Positions 36,447-46,187 of a stretch of 64,000 nt of DNA are shown here, piece after piece. The notes under the pieces are model-generated. The model was not told the origin of the DNA and searched no databases. It saw only the letters and a list, made by a program, of their open reading frames with translations. This DNA is from Phycisphaerae bacterium (GTDB taxonomy: Bacteria; Planctomycetota; Phycisphaerae; Sedimentisphaerales; Anaerobacaceae), in assembly GCA_017993835.1 (NCBI GenBank), contig JAGOLX010000002.1, forward strand, positions 175,516 to 239,515, written 5' to 3'. The position numbers were made by a program, and so were the translations under genes. Each line of letters begins with the position of its first letter. The stretch's first letter is position 1.

Positions 36447-37100
36447 ATGGCGAGAATTGTCGATCTGACCCTGCCTGTCTATCATGGCGCGCCGACCATG
36501 CCTTTGGACCCCAAGTGCGCGGTGATCGTCCATCACACCATCGAATCGATGAAATACAACATCACACAATTGATCATCAGTACGCATCACGGCACGCATC
36601 TGGACGCGCCCTATCATTTCTTCAACGAGGGCACAACGGTCGACAAGCTGGACCTGCACAAGTGCGTCGGGGAAGCCCAGGTCCTGGATCTGACTCGCGT
36701 CCGTCCCAGGTGCTCGTTGGAGCCCGCGGATCTTGAGCCCTTTGAATCGCGAATCCGTCTGGGCTCTCGAATCATCCTACGCACCAACTGGTGGCGACGT
36801 TTCCCCAGGAAGGAGTACTTCTCGGACGGCCCCAGGATCAGCCCGGCGTTGGCTCGATGGCTTGCACGGAGGAAGATCGCGATGCTCGGCCTGGAGACGC
36901 CCGGCGTACACCCGATCGAATGGGAGCAGGTCCACAAGATCCTCCTGGGAGCCCAGATCGTGATCGTCGAAGGATTGGCGTATCTGAATAAGATCAAGGA
37001 AGAGAGGGTCTTCTTCATCGCAGCGCCCTTGAAACTCAAAGGCAGGGACGGTTCGCCCGTCCGGGCCATGGCGATTGAAGACGTGGAATCGTATCAGTAA
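36447..37100 (+). CDS. Cyclase-family metal-dependent hydrolase (kynurenine-formamidase-like)
   Basis: 217 residues with the metal-binding signature HHGTHLDAPYH near residue 53 (HxGTHxDxP) and the later CxGLETPGVHPIEWEQVH block LGLETPGVHPIE. The family (PF04199) hydrolyses amide or ester bonds or rings in small molecules. Here, among sugar-acid enzymes, a lactonase or a C-C hydrolase for the pathway are options. AGAGGA lies seven bases before ATG 36447, two bases after the regulator stop. Confidence 0.85.
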   Translation: MARIVDLTLPVYHGAPTMPLDPKCAVIVHHTIESMKYNITQLIISTHHGTHLDAPYHFFNEGTTVDKLDLHKCVGEAQVLDLTRVRPRCSLEPADLEPFESRIRLGSRIILRTNWWRRFPRKEYFSDGPRISPALARWLARRKIAMLGLETPGVHPIEWEQVHKILLGAQIVIVEGLAYLNKIKEERVFFIAAPLKLKGRDGSPVRAMAIEDVESYQ

Positions 37101-37160
37101 CGCGTGGCCCGCGTCACGCTGGCACGGACAGGCGTTCGCGACGATGAACGGGAGGTGACC

Positions 37161-38192
37161 GTGGATCAGTTCCTTCTTGGGATCATACTGGTGGTACTGG
37201 CCGGTGCATGCGAAGGCCTGTTCTCCCTGGGCGTTACGCGCACGCCGCAGTGGAAATGGGAGAACATCTGGGGTTTGGGATCACTGCTCGCGTTGCTTCT
37301 CGTGCCGTGGCCGGTCGCGTTCTTCACCGTTCCGCACCTGGGGCAGGTATTTGCGGATGTTCCTGGCAGAGTCCTGGTGCTGACGTTTCTTTTCGGGATC
37401 GGCTGGGGACTTGGCGGCATATTCTGGGGCAAGGCCATTGCCGCGGTGGGGATGGCTCTCGGCGTGTCCCTCCTGATGGGATTCATCAACGTATTTGGAT
37501 CGTTGGGCCCGATGGTCCTGAAGGAACCCGGGAAGCTGCTCACGCCGGGAGGGCTCACGCTCCTGCTGGCTGTAGCCGTCATGGTCGCGGGCATCATCGT
37601 CATATCGAGAGCGGGAAAGCTGCGCGAAAGAGAGCTGGCTCCGGATGCGGGGCCGAGCAGTGCGAAGACCTCCGTGCCCTTCGCGTATGGGCTCGGTCTC
37701 TGTTTCGTGTCCGGTCTTCTCTCGGCATGCGTGAACCTGTCGCTGCATTTCGGAACGGACATCGCCCGGACCGCGACGCGGCTCGGCGCCTCGGACGTCT
37801 CGGCGAACAACGCGCTGTGGGCGCTCGTCTTCACCGGCAACTACCTGGTCAACTTCCTCTATGCGGCGTATCTCATGTTCCGGAACGGGACGGCCGGTCG
37901 CTTGGTGACTCACGGCAAACCGGTGTACTGGTTCTGGGCCCTGTTCATGGGCATCTCGTGGCCCGTGGGGATCGTCCTGATGGGGATGGCCGGCGGGAAG
38001 ATGGGGGAATTCGGCAAATACGCCGCGTTTCCCATGATGCTTTTGTGCGCGGTGTTGGCCGGCAATCTCTCCGGCGCGCTGACGGGCGAATGGAAGGGAA
38101 CGGGCCGCAGGTCCAGGACGGTCATGATCGTCGGCGTGCTCATCCTGCTGTCGGCCTTCGTGATACTGGGTGCTTCGGCAAAACTCGGGTGA
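37161..38192 (+). CDS. RhaT-family sugar/proton symporter
   Basis: 343 residues, about ten transmembrane segments. The arrangement WKWENIWGLGSLLALLLVPW, FLFGIGWGLGGIFWG and MGVSLLMG-type repeats match the L-rhamnose/proton symporter family (PF06379); for example the paired Trp-Glu after the first loop is shared with E. coli RhaT. GTG start 37161 follows GGGAGG. In an operon with a GH78 rhamnosidase it most likely imports rhamnose or a rhamnose-derived sugar. The symbol is not given because the substrate is not tested. Confidence 0.82.
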   Translation: MDQFLLGIILVVLAGACEGLFSLGVTRTPQWKWENIWGLGSLLALLLVPWPVAFFTVPHLGQVFADVPGRVLVLTFLFGIGWGLGGIFWGKAIAAVGMALGVSLLMGFINVFGSLGPMVLKEPGKLLTPGGLTLLLAVAVMVAGIIVISRAGKLRERELAPDAGPSSAKTSVPFAYGLGLCFVSGLLSACVNLSLHFGTDIARTATRLGASDVSANNALWALVFTGNYLVNFLYAAYLMFRNGTAGRLVTHGKPVYWFWALFMGISWPVGIVLMGMAGGKMGEFGKYAAFPMMLLCAVLAGNLSGALTGEWKGTGRRSRTVMIVGVLILLSAFVILGASAKLG

Positions 38193-38227
38193 TTCGTGGG
38201 CAACATGGTGACATGAGAGGGCGTGCA

Positions 38228-39055
38228 ATGAACAAGAGAAAGGCAATTGCGGATCGGTTCAAAGGCAAGGTGGCTCTCGTGACCGGCGGCTCTTCGGGCA
38301 TCGGTCGGGCCATCGTGGAGGAGTTGTGCAAGGAGGGCGCCTCCGTCGCGTTCACCGGCATCAGCGAGATAGGCGTGAAGACAAGCGAGGAACTGAGGAA
38401 GGCCGGCTTCCACGTGCTGTTCTGCCGGGGAGACATGGTTGACGAGGCTTTCTGCAAGAGCATCGTCGAGAGCACGGCCCAGACCTTCGGAACGATCCAT
38501 TATCTCGTCAACAACGCATTCTCGTTCATCGCCAAAGGAATGGACGCGACGACGGATGACTGGATCCGTTCCTATACCGTCGGGCCCATAGGATACGCCA
38601 GGATGGTGCAGAACGTCGTTCCCGTGATGAGACAGGCGGGCGGCGGCGCGATCGTGAACATGTCCAGCATCTCCGCGTTCCAGGCTCAGCCTAATCGCTG
38701 GACGTACAACTCCGCCAAGGGTGCCGTGCACACGATGACCAAGAACATGGCCCTGGACCTCGCCAGGCACAACATCCGGGTCAACAGCGTCAGCCCGGGA
38801 TGGATATGGACGCGAGAAGTCTACAAGGCGGCCGACATGGACGGCGGCGGACGCGAGAAATGGGATCCCATCTGGGGTCAGTATCATATGCTGGAACGAT
38901 GCGGGGAACCCGTCGAATGTGCCGGCCCGGTGCTGTTCCTGCTCAGCGACGATGCCTCCTTCATCACGGGAACCGATTTGCCGATCGACGCCGGGTATCA
39001 GAGCATGGGACCCGAGGGGCTGGGCAAGACCACGGTGATCGCCGGCTCGACGTGA
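38228..39055 (+). CDS. SDR-family oxidoreductase (2)
   Basis: 275 residues with the cofactor loop TGGSSGIGRA, NNAFSF, Ser in NMSSISAF and YNSAK. The C-terminal YQSMGPEGLGKT extension is somewhat longer than in FabG. ATG 38228 has GAGAGGG six bases upstream; ATG 38213 is possible. As second SDR of the cluster it may oxidise rhamnose to rhamnonolactone or a keto-deoxy acid to a diketo acid. Confidence 0.87.
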   Translation: MNKRKAIADRFKGKVALVTGGSSGIGRAIVEELCKEGASVAFTGISEIGVKTSEELRKAGFHVLFCRGDMVDEAFCKSIVESTAQTFGTIHYLVNNAFSFIAKGMDATTDDWIRSYTVGPIGYARMVQNVVPVMRQAGGGAIVNMSSISAFQAQPNRWTYNSAKGAVHTMTKNMALDLARHNIRVNSVSPGWIWTREVYKAADMDGGGREKWDPIWGQYHMLERCGEPVECAGPVLFLLSDDASFITGTDLPIDAGYQSMGPEGLGKTTVIAGST

Positions 39056-39163
39056 TTCCGAGGGCCGATGACCGCGTGTGCTGCGCCGCAGGACCGCTGT
39101 ACAGATGAGCCACAGATCCCGACGGAAGGCTCGAATCAAGTTGTGAGAAATGAAGGTTGCCCC

Positions 39164-40612
39164 GTGCGAGAAGGAAACTACATCAACGGCAGGTGGGTGG
39201 CCCCGGAAGAGGGGATTACCTATGACCATCGCAATCCCGCTGACTTGACGCAGATCACAGGGACATGGCCGAGGTCCACGGCCCCTGACGTCCATTCCGC
39301 CATCCAGGCGGCTCGAAAGGCGTTCGAAGGCTGGCGAAAGGCAACGGTCTACCAGCGTGCCGAGCACCTGCGCAAAGCTCTCTCATTGATGCGCGAGAGG
39401 ATCGATAGGATTGCCGCGGTCATCACGGTCGAGAACGGCAAGACACTGGCCGAATCCAGAGCGGAGATTGTCTCTGCGATCAAAGAAATGGACTACCAGA
39501 TCAACGAGGGGATTCGTTTGGGCGGCCGAATCATGCCGTCGGAGCGGGAAGGCATACTGGCGTACGGCGTCCGAGTCCCGCTGGGTGTCGTGGCGGTCAT
39601 ATCCCCATGGAATTTTCCGTTCAACGTCCCCTCGCGGAAGATCACGCCGGCATTGATCACCGGCAATACCTGCATTCTGAAACCCGCGGGCCTGACGCCC
39701 GGCGTGGGCGCCGAATTCGTTGCGCTCTTTGCGGACGCCGATCTGCCGGAGGGGGTATTGAACTTCGTGACGGGTTGCGGCACGGTCCTCGGTCCGGCGC
39801 TGGTCGAAGACCCTGCCATCAAGGCGGTCACTTTCACCGGCTCGACGGACGTTGGGGTGGAGATTCACAGACTCGCGGCGAAGAACCTGACCCGAACGCA
39901 GCTTGAGATGGGCGGGAAGAACCCGATTGTCGTCCTGGCAGATGCAGACCTGGACAGCGCGGCCGATGCGACCGTGTTGGCCGCCTATGCCTGCGCCGGG
40001 CAGTGGTGTACGTCGACCAGCCGGGCAGTGGTGGAGGAAGCCATCCACGACGAGTTCGTCGCGATGCTCCTGGAACGCGTCAGGAAGATCCAAGTGGGCA
40101 GAGGGACAGCCCCCGACACGACCATGGGACCGGTGTGCGGTAAGGCACAACTGGCGGGCGTTCTCGACTACATCCGGAAAGGCAGGGATCAGGGCGCACG
40201 CCTCATTGTTGGAGGAAGCCAGATCCAGGACGGCGAATTGGCGAACGGGTGCTTCATCGAGCCGACGATCTTCACGGAAGTGACTTCCGACATGGCGATT
40301 GCCCAGGAAGAGATCTTCGGCCCGGTCCTTTCGGTACTCCGTGCGGCGGATTTCGATGACGCGGTGGACATCGCCAACCGCGTACGATTCGGGCTTTCCT
40401 CGTCAGTCTATACGAAGGACCTCCACAGAGCTCTGACTTTCGTGGAACGGACCGAGGTCGGGCTGACTCACGTCAACATCCCCACGGCATTCAAGGAACC
40501 TCAGTTGAGCTTTGGCGGCGTGAAGCTGTCCGGCTGCGGGCTTCCCGAAGCGGGCGACACCGGCGTGGAGTTCTTCACAGAACACAAAGTGGCCTATATC
40601 AGGTACAGATAG
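39164..40612 (+). CDS. NAD(P)-dependent aldehyde dehydrogenase
   Basis: 482 residues from GTG 39164, which has AAGG seven bases upstream. Catalytic Cys282 (GQWCTSTSR), general base Glu248 (LEMGGKNP), Asn in SPWNFPFNVP and the PVLSV-VRxAD close are all present. It resembles the alpha-ketoglutarate-semialdehyde and lactaldehyde group of ALDHs. In the proposed rhamnose pathway it could oxidise L-lactaldehyde to lactate. It is six bases from the E1 gene. Confidence 0.88.
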   Translation: MREGNYINGRWVAPEEGITYDHRNPADLTQITGTWPRSTAPDVHSAIQAARKAFEGWRKATVYQRAEHLRKALSLMRERIDRIAAVITVENGKTLAESRAEIVSAIKEMDYQINEGIRLGGRIMPSEREGILAYGVRVPLGVVAVISPWNFPFNVPSRKITPALITGNTCILKPAGLTPGVGAEFVALFADADLPEGVLNFVTGCGTVLGPALVEDPAIKAVTFTGSTDVGVEIHRLAAKNLTRTQLEMGGKNPIVVLADADLDSAADATVLAAYACAGQWCTSTSRAVVEEAIHDEFVAMLLERVRKIQVGRGTAPDTTMGPVCGKAQLAGVLDYIRKGRDQGARLIVGGSQIQDGELANGCFIEPTIFTEVTSDMAIAQEEIFGPVLSVLRAADFDDAVDIANRVRFGLSSSVYTKDLHRALTFVERTEVGLTHVNIPTAFKEPQLSFGGVKLSGCGLPEAGDTGVEFFTEHKVAYIRYR

Positions 40613-40618
40613 AGAAGT

Positions 40619-42793
40619 ATGAGAAATGTTGCGGTCAACATGAACTCCGACGTGCAGAGGATTTGCAGCGACGATGCGGACTACCGAGGATTGTCGCCAA
40701 AGCAGTTGGCCAACACCGCGTTCGAGATGTTCCTCATACGAGAATTTGAACAGACGCTGCTGAGACTCTCCGCGGACGGGTGTATTCACGGACCGGTTCA
40801 CACGAGCATCGGCCACGAGGCCTGTGCCGCGGGGGCGATGTCGGCGCTGAGCCCGTCGGACAAGATAGCGTCCACCCATCGCGCCCATCATCACTATCTG
40901 TCCAAAGCGGTAGAGAACTATGCCCACAAGGGTTTCAATGCCCTTCAGGATGACGTCCCGCCCTCGCTCCAAACGGAGGTCACCAACCTGATGGGCGAGA
41001 TCATGGGCCTGTCGATTGGCTGTTGCGGCGGCCGCGGCGGCTCCATGCACCTGTGCAACCGAGAGATCGGCGTCATCGGAACGAATGCCATCGTCGCGGG
41101 CGGAATCCCGCTCGCGACGGGCGCCGCATTCGCCGCAAAACGCAACGAAGGCGGGGAGGTCATCGTCTCCTTCTTCGGCGACGGAGCAGTGAATCAGGGC
41201 GCGTTCCACGAAGCGATGAACCTGGCCGGGATTTGGAAACTGCCCATCGTGTTCTTCATCGAGAACAACCTCTACGCGGTCGCCACCTCCATTCACAGCG
41301 CCACCGCCATCGGCGACCTGGCCGTGAAGGCGGTTGGCTATGGGTTCGACGGATTGATCGTGGATGGCATGGACCCTGTGTCCGTATACACGGGAATGCA
41401 GAGGGCGGTCCAGAGGGCTCGCACGGGCCAAGGCCCCACCTTGATCGAGGCCAAGTGCTATCGCTACCTGCACCATGCCGGCCCCATTCCCGGCAGCAAC
41501 TATGGCTATCGGGAAAAAGAAGAGGAGTCGAACTGGTGGTGCATGGACCCCACTGCGACGTTCCCCCAGAAGCTGACCGAGCTTGCGCTGCTCTCCGACG
41601 CGCAGATCCGACGGTTGCGACAGAAGGCAAATGACGCGGTGAGTGCGGCCCTCGCATTCTGCACAGTCAGCGACAACGGCGTGCTGCACGTTCAGGAGGC
41701 TCTCTGGCCGGACGTCGCGACCGTGGAAGAAGGGCTGCGCAGTCCCGCAGATCGGTGCAGCGGTCTGCCCTTCAGTGAAATAGAAGATCATCCGCAACGC
41801 CGACAGATCCGATACGTGGAGGGCATCGCATCCGTGACAGGCCGTTGGCTGGAGAAGGACGACCGCGTGTTCGTCCTGGGGGAAGAAGTCGCCAACTTCG
41901 GCGGCGGACCCTACGGGGCGACGAAGGGATTGCTGCCGCGGTACTCCGACAGGGTCCTGAACACGCCGATTTCGGAGGCCGGATTCGTCGGGCTTGCCGG
42001 CGGCGCGGCGATGAGCGGTCTGCGACCCATCGTGGAAATCATGTTCCCGGATTTCTCGCTCGTCGCGGCCGATCAACTGTTCAATCAGATCGGCAGGCTG
42101 CGGTATATGTATGGGAATGCTATTGATGTGCCGGTCGTCGTCCGGACGAGAGTCGCCATCGGCTGCGGCTATGGCGGTCAGCATTCGATGGATCCGGCCG
42201 GGCTGTTCTCCCTGTTCAGCGGCTGGACGGTCATTGCTCCTTCCAATGCTTTCGACTACATCGGGCTGTTCAATTCGGCCATGACCGGAACAGATCCTGT
42301 CCTGATGATTGAGCATCATGCGCTGTACCCGGTTCCGTCCGACGTGCCTGTGGACGATCTGGATTACCTCGTACCCATCGGAAAGGCGAAGGTCATCAAG
42401 GCCGGCAGCGATGTCACGGTGGTGAGCTACTCCAAGATGATCCAGGAATGCCAGCAGGCCGCCCAAACCATCGAGCAACAGGGGGTGAGCGTCGAGCTGA
42501 TCGACCTGCGCACCATCAGCCCTCACGACATTGACTATGAGACGCTCGGCCAGTCTCTCGCCAAAACGGGCATTCTGGTCATTGTGGAGCAGGCGCCCAA
42601 AGGTCTATCGATTGGACCCAGGGTAGCGGAGCGTTGCCAGGCGATGTTCTTCGATCATCTGGATGGACCGATCATGACGATTTCCGGTCGTGATATTCCT
42701 GCTCCTGTGTCCAGGAGACTGGAGCAGGCGGCAGTGCCGTCCGCCGATGAGATCCAGCAGACCATATGGAAAGCCGCGAAAAGGCAGTTGTAG
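40619..42793 (+). CDS. Fused alpha-beta E1 component of a thiamine-dependent 2-oxoacid dehydrogenase
   Basis: 724 residues. Residues about 30-340 are E1-alpha with the thiamine diphosphate motif GDGAVNQGAFHEAMN (from 187) ending at ENN. Residues about 400-724 are E1-beta with GEEVANFGGGPYGATKGL and SEAGFVGLAGGAAM. Such fusions occur in acetoin and branched-chain systems. No E2 or E3 gene is in the window, so it either works with remote partners or does a non-oxidative carboligation or decarboxylation. It lies between the ALDH and the rhamnosidase. Confidence 0.85.
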   Translation: MRNVAVNMNSDVQRICSDDADYRGLSPKQLANTAFEMFLIREFEQTLLRLSADGCIHGPVHTSIGHEACAAGAMSALSPSDKIASTHRAHHHYLSKAVENYAHKGFNALQDDVPPSLQTEVTNLMGEIMGLSIGCCGGRGGSMHLCNREIGVIGTNAIVAGGIPLATGAAFAAKRNEGGEVIVSFFGDGAVNQGAFHEAMNLAGIWKLPIVFFIENNLYAVATSIHSATAIGDLAVKAVGYGFDGLIVDGMDPVSVYTGMQRAVQRARTGQGPTLIEAKCYRYLHHAGPIPGSNYGYREKEEESNWWCMDPTATFPQKLTELALLSDAQIRRLRQKANDAVSAALAFCTVSDNGVLHVQEALWPDVATVEEGLRSPADRCSGLPFSEIEDHPQRRQIRYVEGIASVTGRWLEKDDRVFVLGEEVANFGGGPYGATKGLLPRYSDRVLNTPISEAGFVGLAGGAAMSGLRPIVEIMFPDFSLVAADQLFNQIGRLRYMYGNAIDVPVVVRTRVAIGCGYGGQHSMDPAGLFSLFSGWTVIAPSNAFDYIGLFNSAMTGTDPVLMIEHHALYPVPSDVPVDDLDYLVPIGKAKVIKAGSDVTVVSYSKMIQECQQAAQTIEQQGVSVELIDLRTISPHDIDYETLGQSLAKTGILVIVEQAPKGLSIGPRVAERCQAMFFDHLDGPIMTISGRDIPAPVSRRLEQAAVPSADEIQQTIWKAAKRQL

Positions 42794-42841
42794 GCGATTG
42801 ACCGCGGGCAGACCGCGAGTGGGAAGGCGAAAGGTGTTTCT

Positions 42842-45800
42842 ATGCGACGAACGTGCTGCCAAGGCTTGGGGGTTGTGATCATTCTGGCATCGAGTGTTGG
42901 AGGCGCGATCCACCCGGTCAATCTCCGGTGCGAGTATCGTGTCGATCCGCTGGGTGTCGATGCGCTGCGACCGCGGCTGGGCTGGCAGTTCACCGCGGAT
43001 CGCCGCGCTGCGTATCAACGTGCCTATCAGGTGCAGGTCGCCACTACGCCGGACGCCTTGCGCCAAGACCAACCCGACCTGTGGGACAGCGGCAAGGTGA
43101 TCTCTGACCAGTCGATTCACGTCGAGTACGACGGCAAGCCGCTGGTCTCCCGCAGGCATTGCTGCTGGCGTGTACGGGCCTGGGACGACCGCGACGAGGC
43201 TTCTGCCTGGAGCGAAACGGCCCACTGGTCCATGGGGATCCTGCGACCACAAGACTGGCGAAGCCGTTGGATCTCGGCCCATGACGGCTGGAGCTACCCC
43301 GGCCGCAGGTACAACGGCTACCACAGCGAACCCGCCGCGCAGGCAGACACCGAGAAGTGGGTGCAGATCGATCTGGAGCAGACTGCCGAAATCGAACAGG
43401 TCCGTCTGCACCCGGCTGCGTTGCCCTATGAACTCGAGATGAAGAGCTTCGGATTCCCCCTGCGTTTTCGCATCGAGGCGGCCGCCGATCCAGCTTTCAC
43501 TGTCCCGCACACGGTCGCCGATCACACCCGCAGCAACTACGGACCGGTTGCCTACACGCCTCAGACCTTCCCGGCCCATGGAGTGAAAGCCCGTTACGTT
43601 CGCGTCACCGCCACGCGGCTGTGGAACCGTGACACGGACGAGAAGCCCTATTATTGCTTCGCTCTGGGCGCTATGGAAGTGATCGTGAACGGTCGAAACA
43701 TCGCGGTGAACAAGCCTGTCCGTGCGATGGACGCTGTCGACCATGTCGAATGGAACCCGCGTGCGTTGACCGACTATCGCAATCTCCTCGACGAGAGCAT
43801 CCCGTACAACCTGACGCCCACGCCCCTGGCGGCGATGTTGCTGCGCAAAGACGCGACGCTGGATCAGGATATCGTCCGCGCCACCGCGACGGTGTGCGGG
43901 CTGGGCTACTGCGAACTGTATCTCAACGGCGAGAAGGTGGGCGATCACGTCATGGACCCGGGTTTCACCGATTACCGCAAGCGAGTGCAGTACGTCAGCT
44001 ACGACGTCACCCGCCAACTGCGCCGGGGCCAAAACGCCGTTGGGGCGATCCTGGGCAACGGCTGGCTGTGTCCCCCCACTGCTGAACTCTGGGGCTTCTA
44101 TCAGGCGCCCTGGACCAGCGCGCCCATGCTGCGCCTGGAGATCGACGTGGAATACAAGAACGGCGAGAGTACCCGCATCGTCTCGGACGAATCCTGGACC
44201 TGCTCGCCCGGTGAGATTCTCAACAATTGCGTCCGGGGCGGCGAAGTCATCGACGCGCGCCAGCGGCAACCCGGCTGGAGCTGCCCGGGGTTTGACGATG
44301 CCGCCTGGGGGCCGGTCCGAAAGGCCGCGTCGCCGGCCGGCAGGCTCGTCTCCCAGGACCAGCCGCCCATCCGCGTGACCGAGTCGATCAAGCCGGTCGC
44401 CGTCAGCGAACCCAAGCCGGGCGTGTATGTCGTGGACATGGGGCGGAACATGACCGGTTGGGCGCGGTTCGAGATCGCCGGCCGACCCGGCCAGATGGTC
44501 ACCCTGCACTATAACGAACGGCTCAATCCCGACGGAACGCTGAACCCCATCAATCGGGAGTTCACCTTCGGTCCCTTCCAGCGCGACGTGTTCTTGTGTT
44601 CGGGCGGTAAGGACGTCGTCGAACCGCGGTTCACCTATCATGGCTTTCGCTATATTCAGATCGAGGGGTTGGACCGGCAACCCGATCTCGACGCCATCAC
44701 CGGCCAATTCGTCCACACCGACGCGGTGCCGGTCGGGACGTTCGCCTGCTCCAACGATCTGATCAACCGCGAGCACGAGATCTGCCTGCGGACCATCCAG
44801 TGCAACATCCACAGCATTCCCACGGACTGCCCCCACCGCGAGAAGGTCGGTTGGCTCCAGGACGGCTGTGTAGCCCAGGACGCGGCGATCTACAACATGG
44901 CCATGGCCACCTTCTACGCCAAGTGGTTCCGCGACATGGTCGGCACCCAGGAATCCAGCGGGTACGTCGCCGCGATCGCCCCGGACCCCGGGTGGGGCGG
45001 CAGCGGGCCGGAAGACGCGCCGACGTGGGCGTCGGGACCGTGGTGGTCGGGCGCGGTCATCCGTACGCCGTGGAACCTCTACCAGTACTACGGCGACCGG
45101 CGGATTCTCGAAGAAGGCTATGAGCCGATGAAGCGGTACGTGGACTACCTCACCTCCCGCGCCGAGGGTCATTGCATCAATTTCGGCCTGGGCGACTGGC
45201 TCGAGGAGAACGCCATCCGTCCCAAACGCACGCCCCCGGCCCTGTCGAACACCGCGGCCTACGCGCGGTACGCGCAAATCATCGCTGATACCGCAGCGTT
45301 GCTGGGCAACCAGCGCGACGCGGAACACTACGGCGAGCTGGCCGAATCGATCCGCGCAGCGTTTTGCGGGCGGTTCCTCGATCCCAACAGTGGTTTGCGG
45401 GTTGAAGACAGTCAGACCGGCCCGGCGTTGGCGTTGTACCTCAACGTCGTTCGATCCGAGGGACGCTCGATCCTGGAGGAACAACTGCGTCGTAGCATCC
45501 GTGAGAAACGCAACAACCATGTCAGTTCCGGCATCGTCGGCACGCTCTATGTGTTCTACCAGCTCACCGAACAAGGCGACAGCGACCTGGCCTACGCGAT
45601 GGCCACACAACAGGACTATCCCGGCTGGGGTTACATGCTCGGCAAAGGCGCCACTACCGTGTGGGAGCAATGGCCCGGCATCGAGGCCTCGCACAACCAC
45701 CCGGCCCTGGCCAGTGTGGATGCATGGTTCTATCGGGCATTGGCCGGGATTCGGCCCGATCCCGCCGGGCCAGGCTTCAAACGGTTCGTCATCAAGCCCG

Positions 45801-46114
45801 AGGTCGTCGGCGATCTGACCTGGGCGAAAGCTTCCTACGAGTCCATCCACGGCACGATTGTCAGCCACTGGACCCGCAAGGAAGACACTCTGACACTCAA
45901 CATCACAGTGCCGCCCAATACGCAGGCTCGCGTCTTTCTGCCTGCCGCCGGTCCTGATGGGGTTCGGGAATCGGGCCGGCCGCTCGATGAACATCCGGAG
46001 ATTGCCGTGCAGCCGAGTCCCCCGACTGGGGTGGTTCTGACCCTCGGGTCCGGGGACTATCGCTTCACGGCTCCTTTCGCCCAGCCTCGAACAGGCCGCG
46101 ATGTCGCCGGGTGA
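42842..46114 (+). CDS. Secreted alpha-L-rhamnosidase, GH78 (1)
   Basis: 1090 residues with a short signal. Domain order: Fn3-like front (LRCEYRVDPLGVD), an inserted discoidin-like domain (about 150-300, NGYHSEPAAQ, RYVRVTATR), the two GH78 jelly-rolls and the (alpha/alpha)6 barrel. The catalytic segment is TDCPHREKVGWLQD (D662 to D674; probable general acid E667), and GATTVWEQWPG supplies the general base. It releases terminal L-rhamnose from glycans, supplying the sugar for the upstream permease and enzymes. A second member is at 51483. Confidence 0.92.
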   Translation: MRRTCCQGLGVVIILASSVGGAIHPVNLRCEYRVDPLGVDALRPRLGWQFTADRRAAYQRAYQVQVATTPDALRQDQPDLWDSGKVISDQSIHVEYDGKPLVSRRHCCWRVRAWDDRDEASAWSETAHWSMGILRPQDWRSRWISAHDGWSYPGRRYNGYHSEPAAQADTEKWVQIDLEQTAEIEQVRLHPAALPYELEMKSFGFPLRFRIEAAADPAFTVPHTVADHTRSNYGPVAYTPQTFPAHGVKARYVRVTATRLWNRDTDEKPYYCFALGAMEVIVNGRNIAVNKPVRAMDAVDHVEWNPRALTDYRNLLDESIPYNLTPTPLAAMLLRKDATLDQDIVRATATVCGLGYCELYLNGEKVGDHVMDPGFTDYRKRVQYVSYDVTRQLRRGQNAVGAILGNGWLCPPTAELWGFYQAPWTSAPMLRLEIDVEYKNGESTRIVSDESWTCSPGEILNNCVRGGEVIDARQRQPGWSCPGFDDAAWGPVRKAASPAGRLVSQDQPPIRVTESIKPVAVSEPKPGVYVVDMGRNMTGWARFEIAGRPGQMVTLHYNERLNPDGTLNPINREFTFGPFQRDVFLCSGGKDVVEPRFTYHGFRYIQIEGLDRQPDLDAITGQFVHTDAVPVGTFACSNDLINREHEICLRTIQCNIHSIPTDCPHREKVGWLQDGCVAQDAAIYNMAMATFYAKWFRDMVGTQESSGYVAAIAPDPGWGGSGPEDAPTWASGPWWSGAVIRTPWNLYQYYGDRRILEEGYEPMKRYVDYLTSRAEGHCINFGLGDWLEENAIRPKRTPPALSNTAAYARYAQIIADTAALLGNQRDAEHYGELAESIRAAFCGRFLDPNSGLRVEDSQTGPALALYLNVVRSEGRSILEEQLRRSIREKRNNHVSSGIVGTLYVFYQLTEQGDSDLAYAMATQQDYPGWGYMLGKGATTVWEQWPGIEASHNHPALASVDAWFYRALAGIRPDPAGPGFKRFVIKPEVVGDLTWAKASYESIHGTIVSHWTRKEDTLTLNITVPPNTQARVFLPAAGPDGVRESGRPLDEHPEIAVQPSPPTGVVLTLGSGDYRFTAPFAQPRTGRDVAG

Positions 46115-46152
46115 TTCGCCGTTCGCGCCGCGGCGGCAGGAGAAAGAATGCC

Positions 46153-46181
46153 TCGATAGACATGCGTGTGCGTGTTATCAT
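46153..46181 (+). promoter_or_regulatory. Promoter of GntR gene 2, predicted leaderless
   Basis: TCGATA (46153-46158), 17-base spacer, TATCAT (46176-46181), then six bases to ATG 46188. Spacing is identical to that of the promoter before GntR gene 1, so the arrangement is probably meaningful. Confidence 0.5.
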
Positions 46182-46187
46182 TAGGGC

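Noticed and set aside
36447..37100. Naming the cyclase-family gene as kynurenine formamidase
   Set aside because: No tryptophan-degradation genes are near; the family is broad.
42605..45994. Minus-strand open frame of more than 1100 codons opposite the first GH78
   Set aside because: Its length comes from GC-rich third-position effects; the plus strand encodes an intact rhamnosidase.
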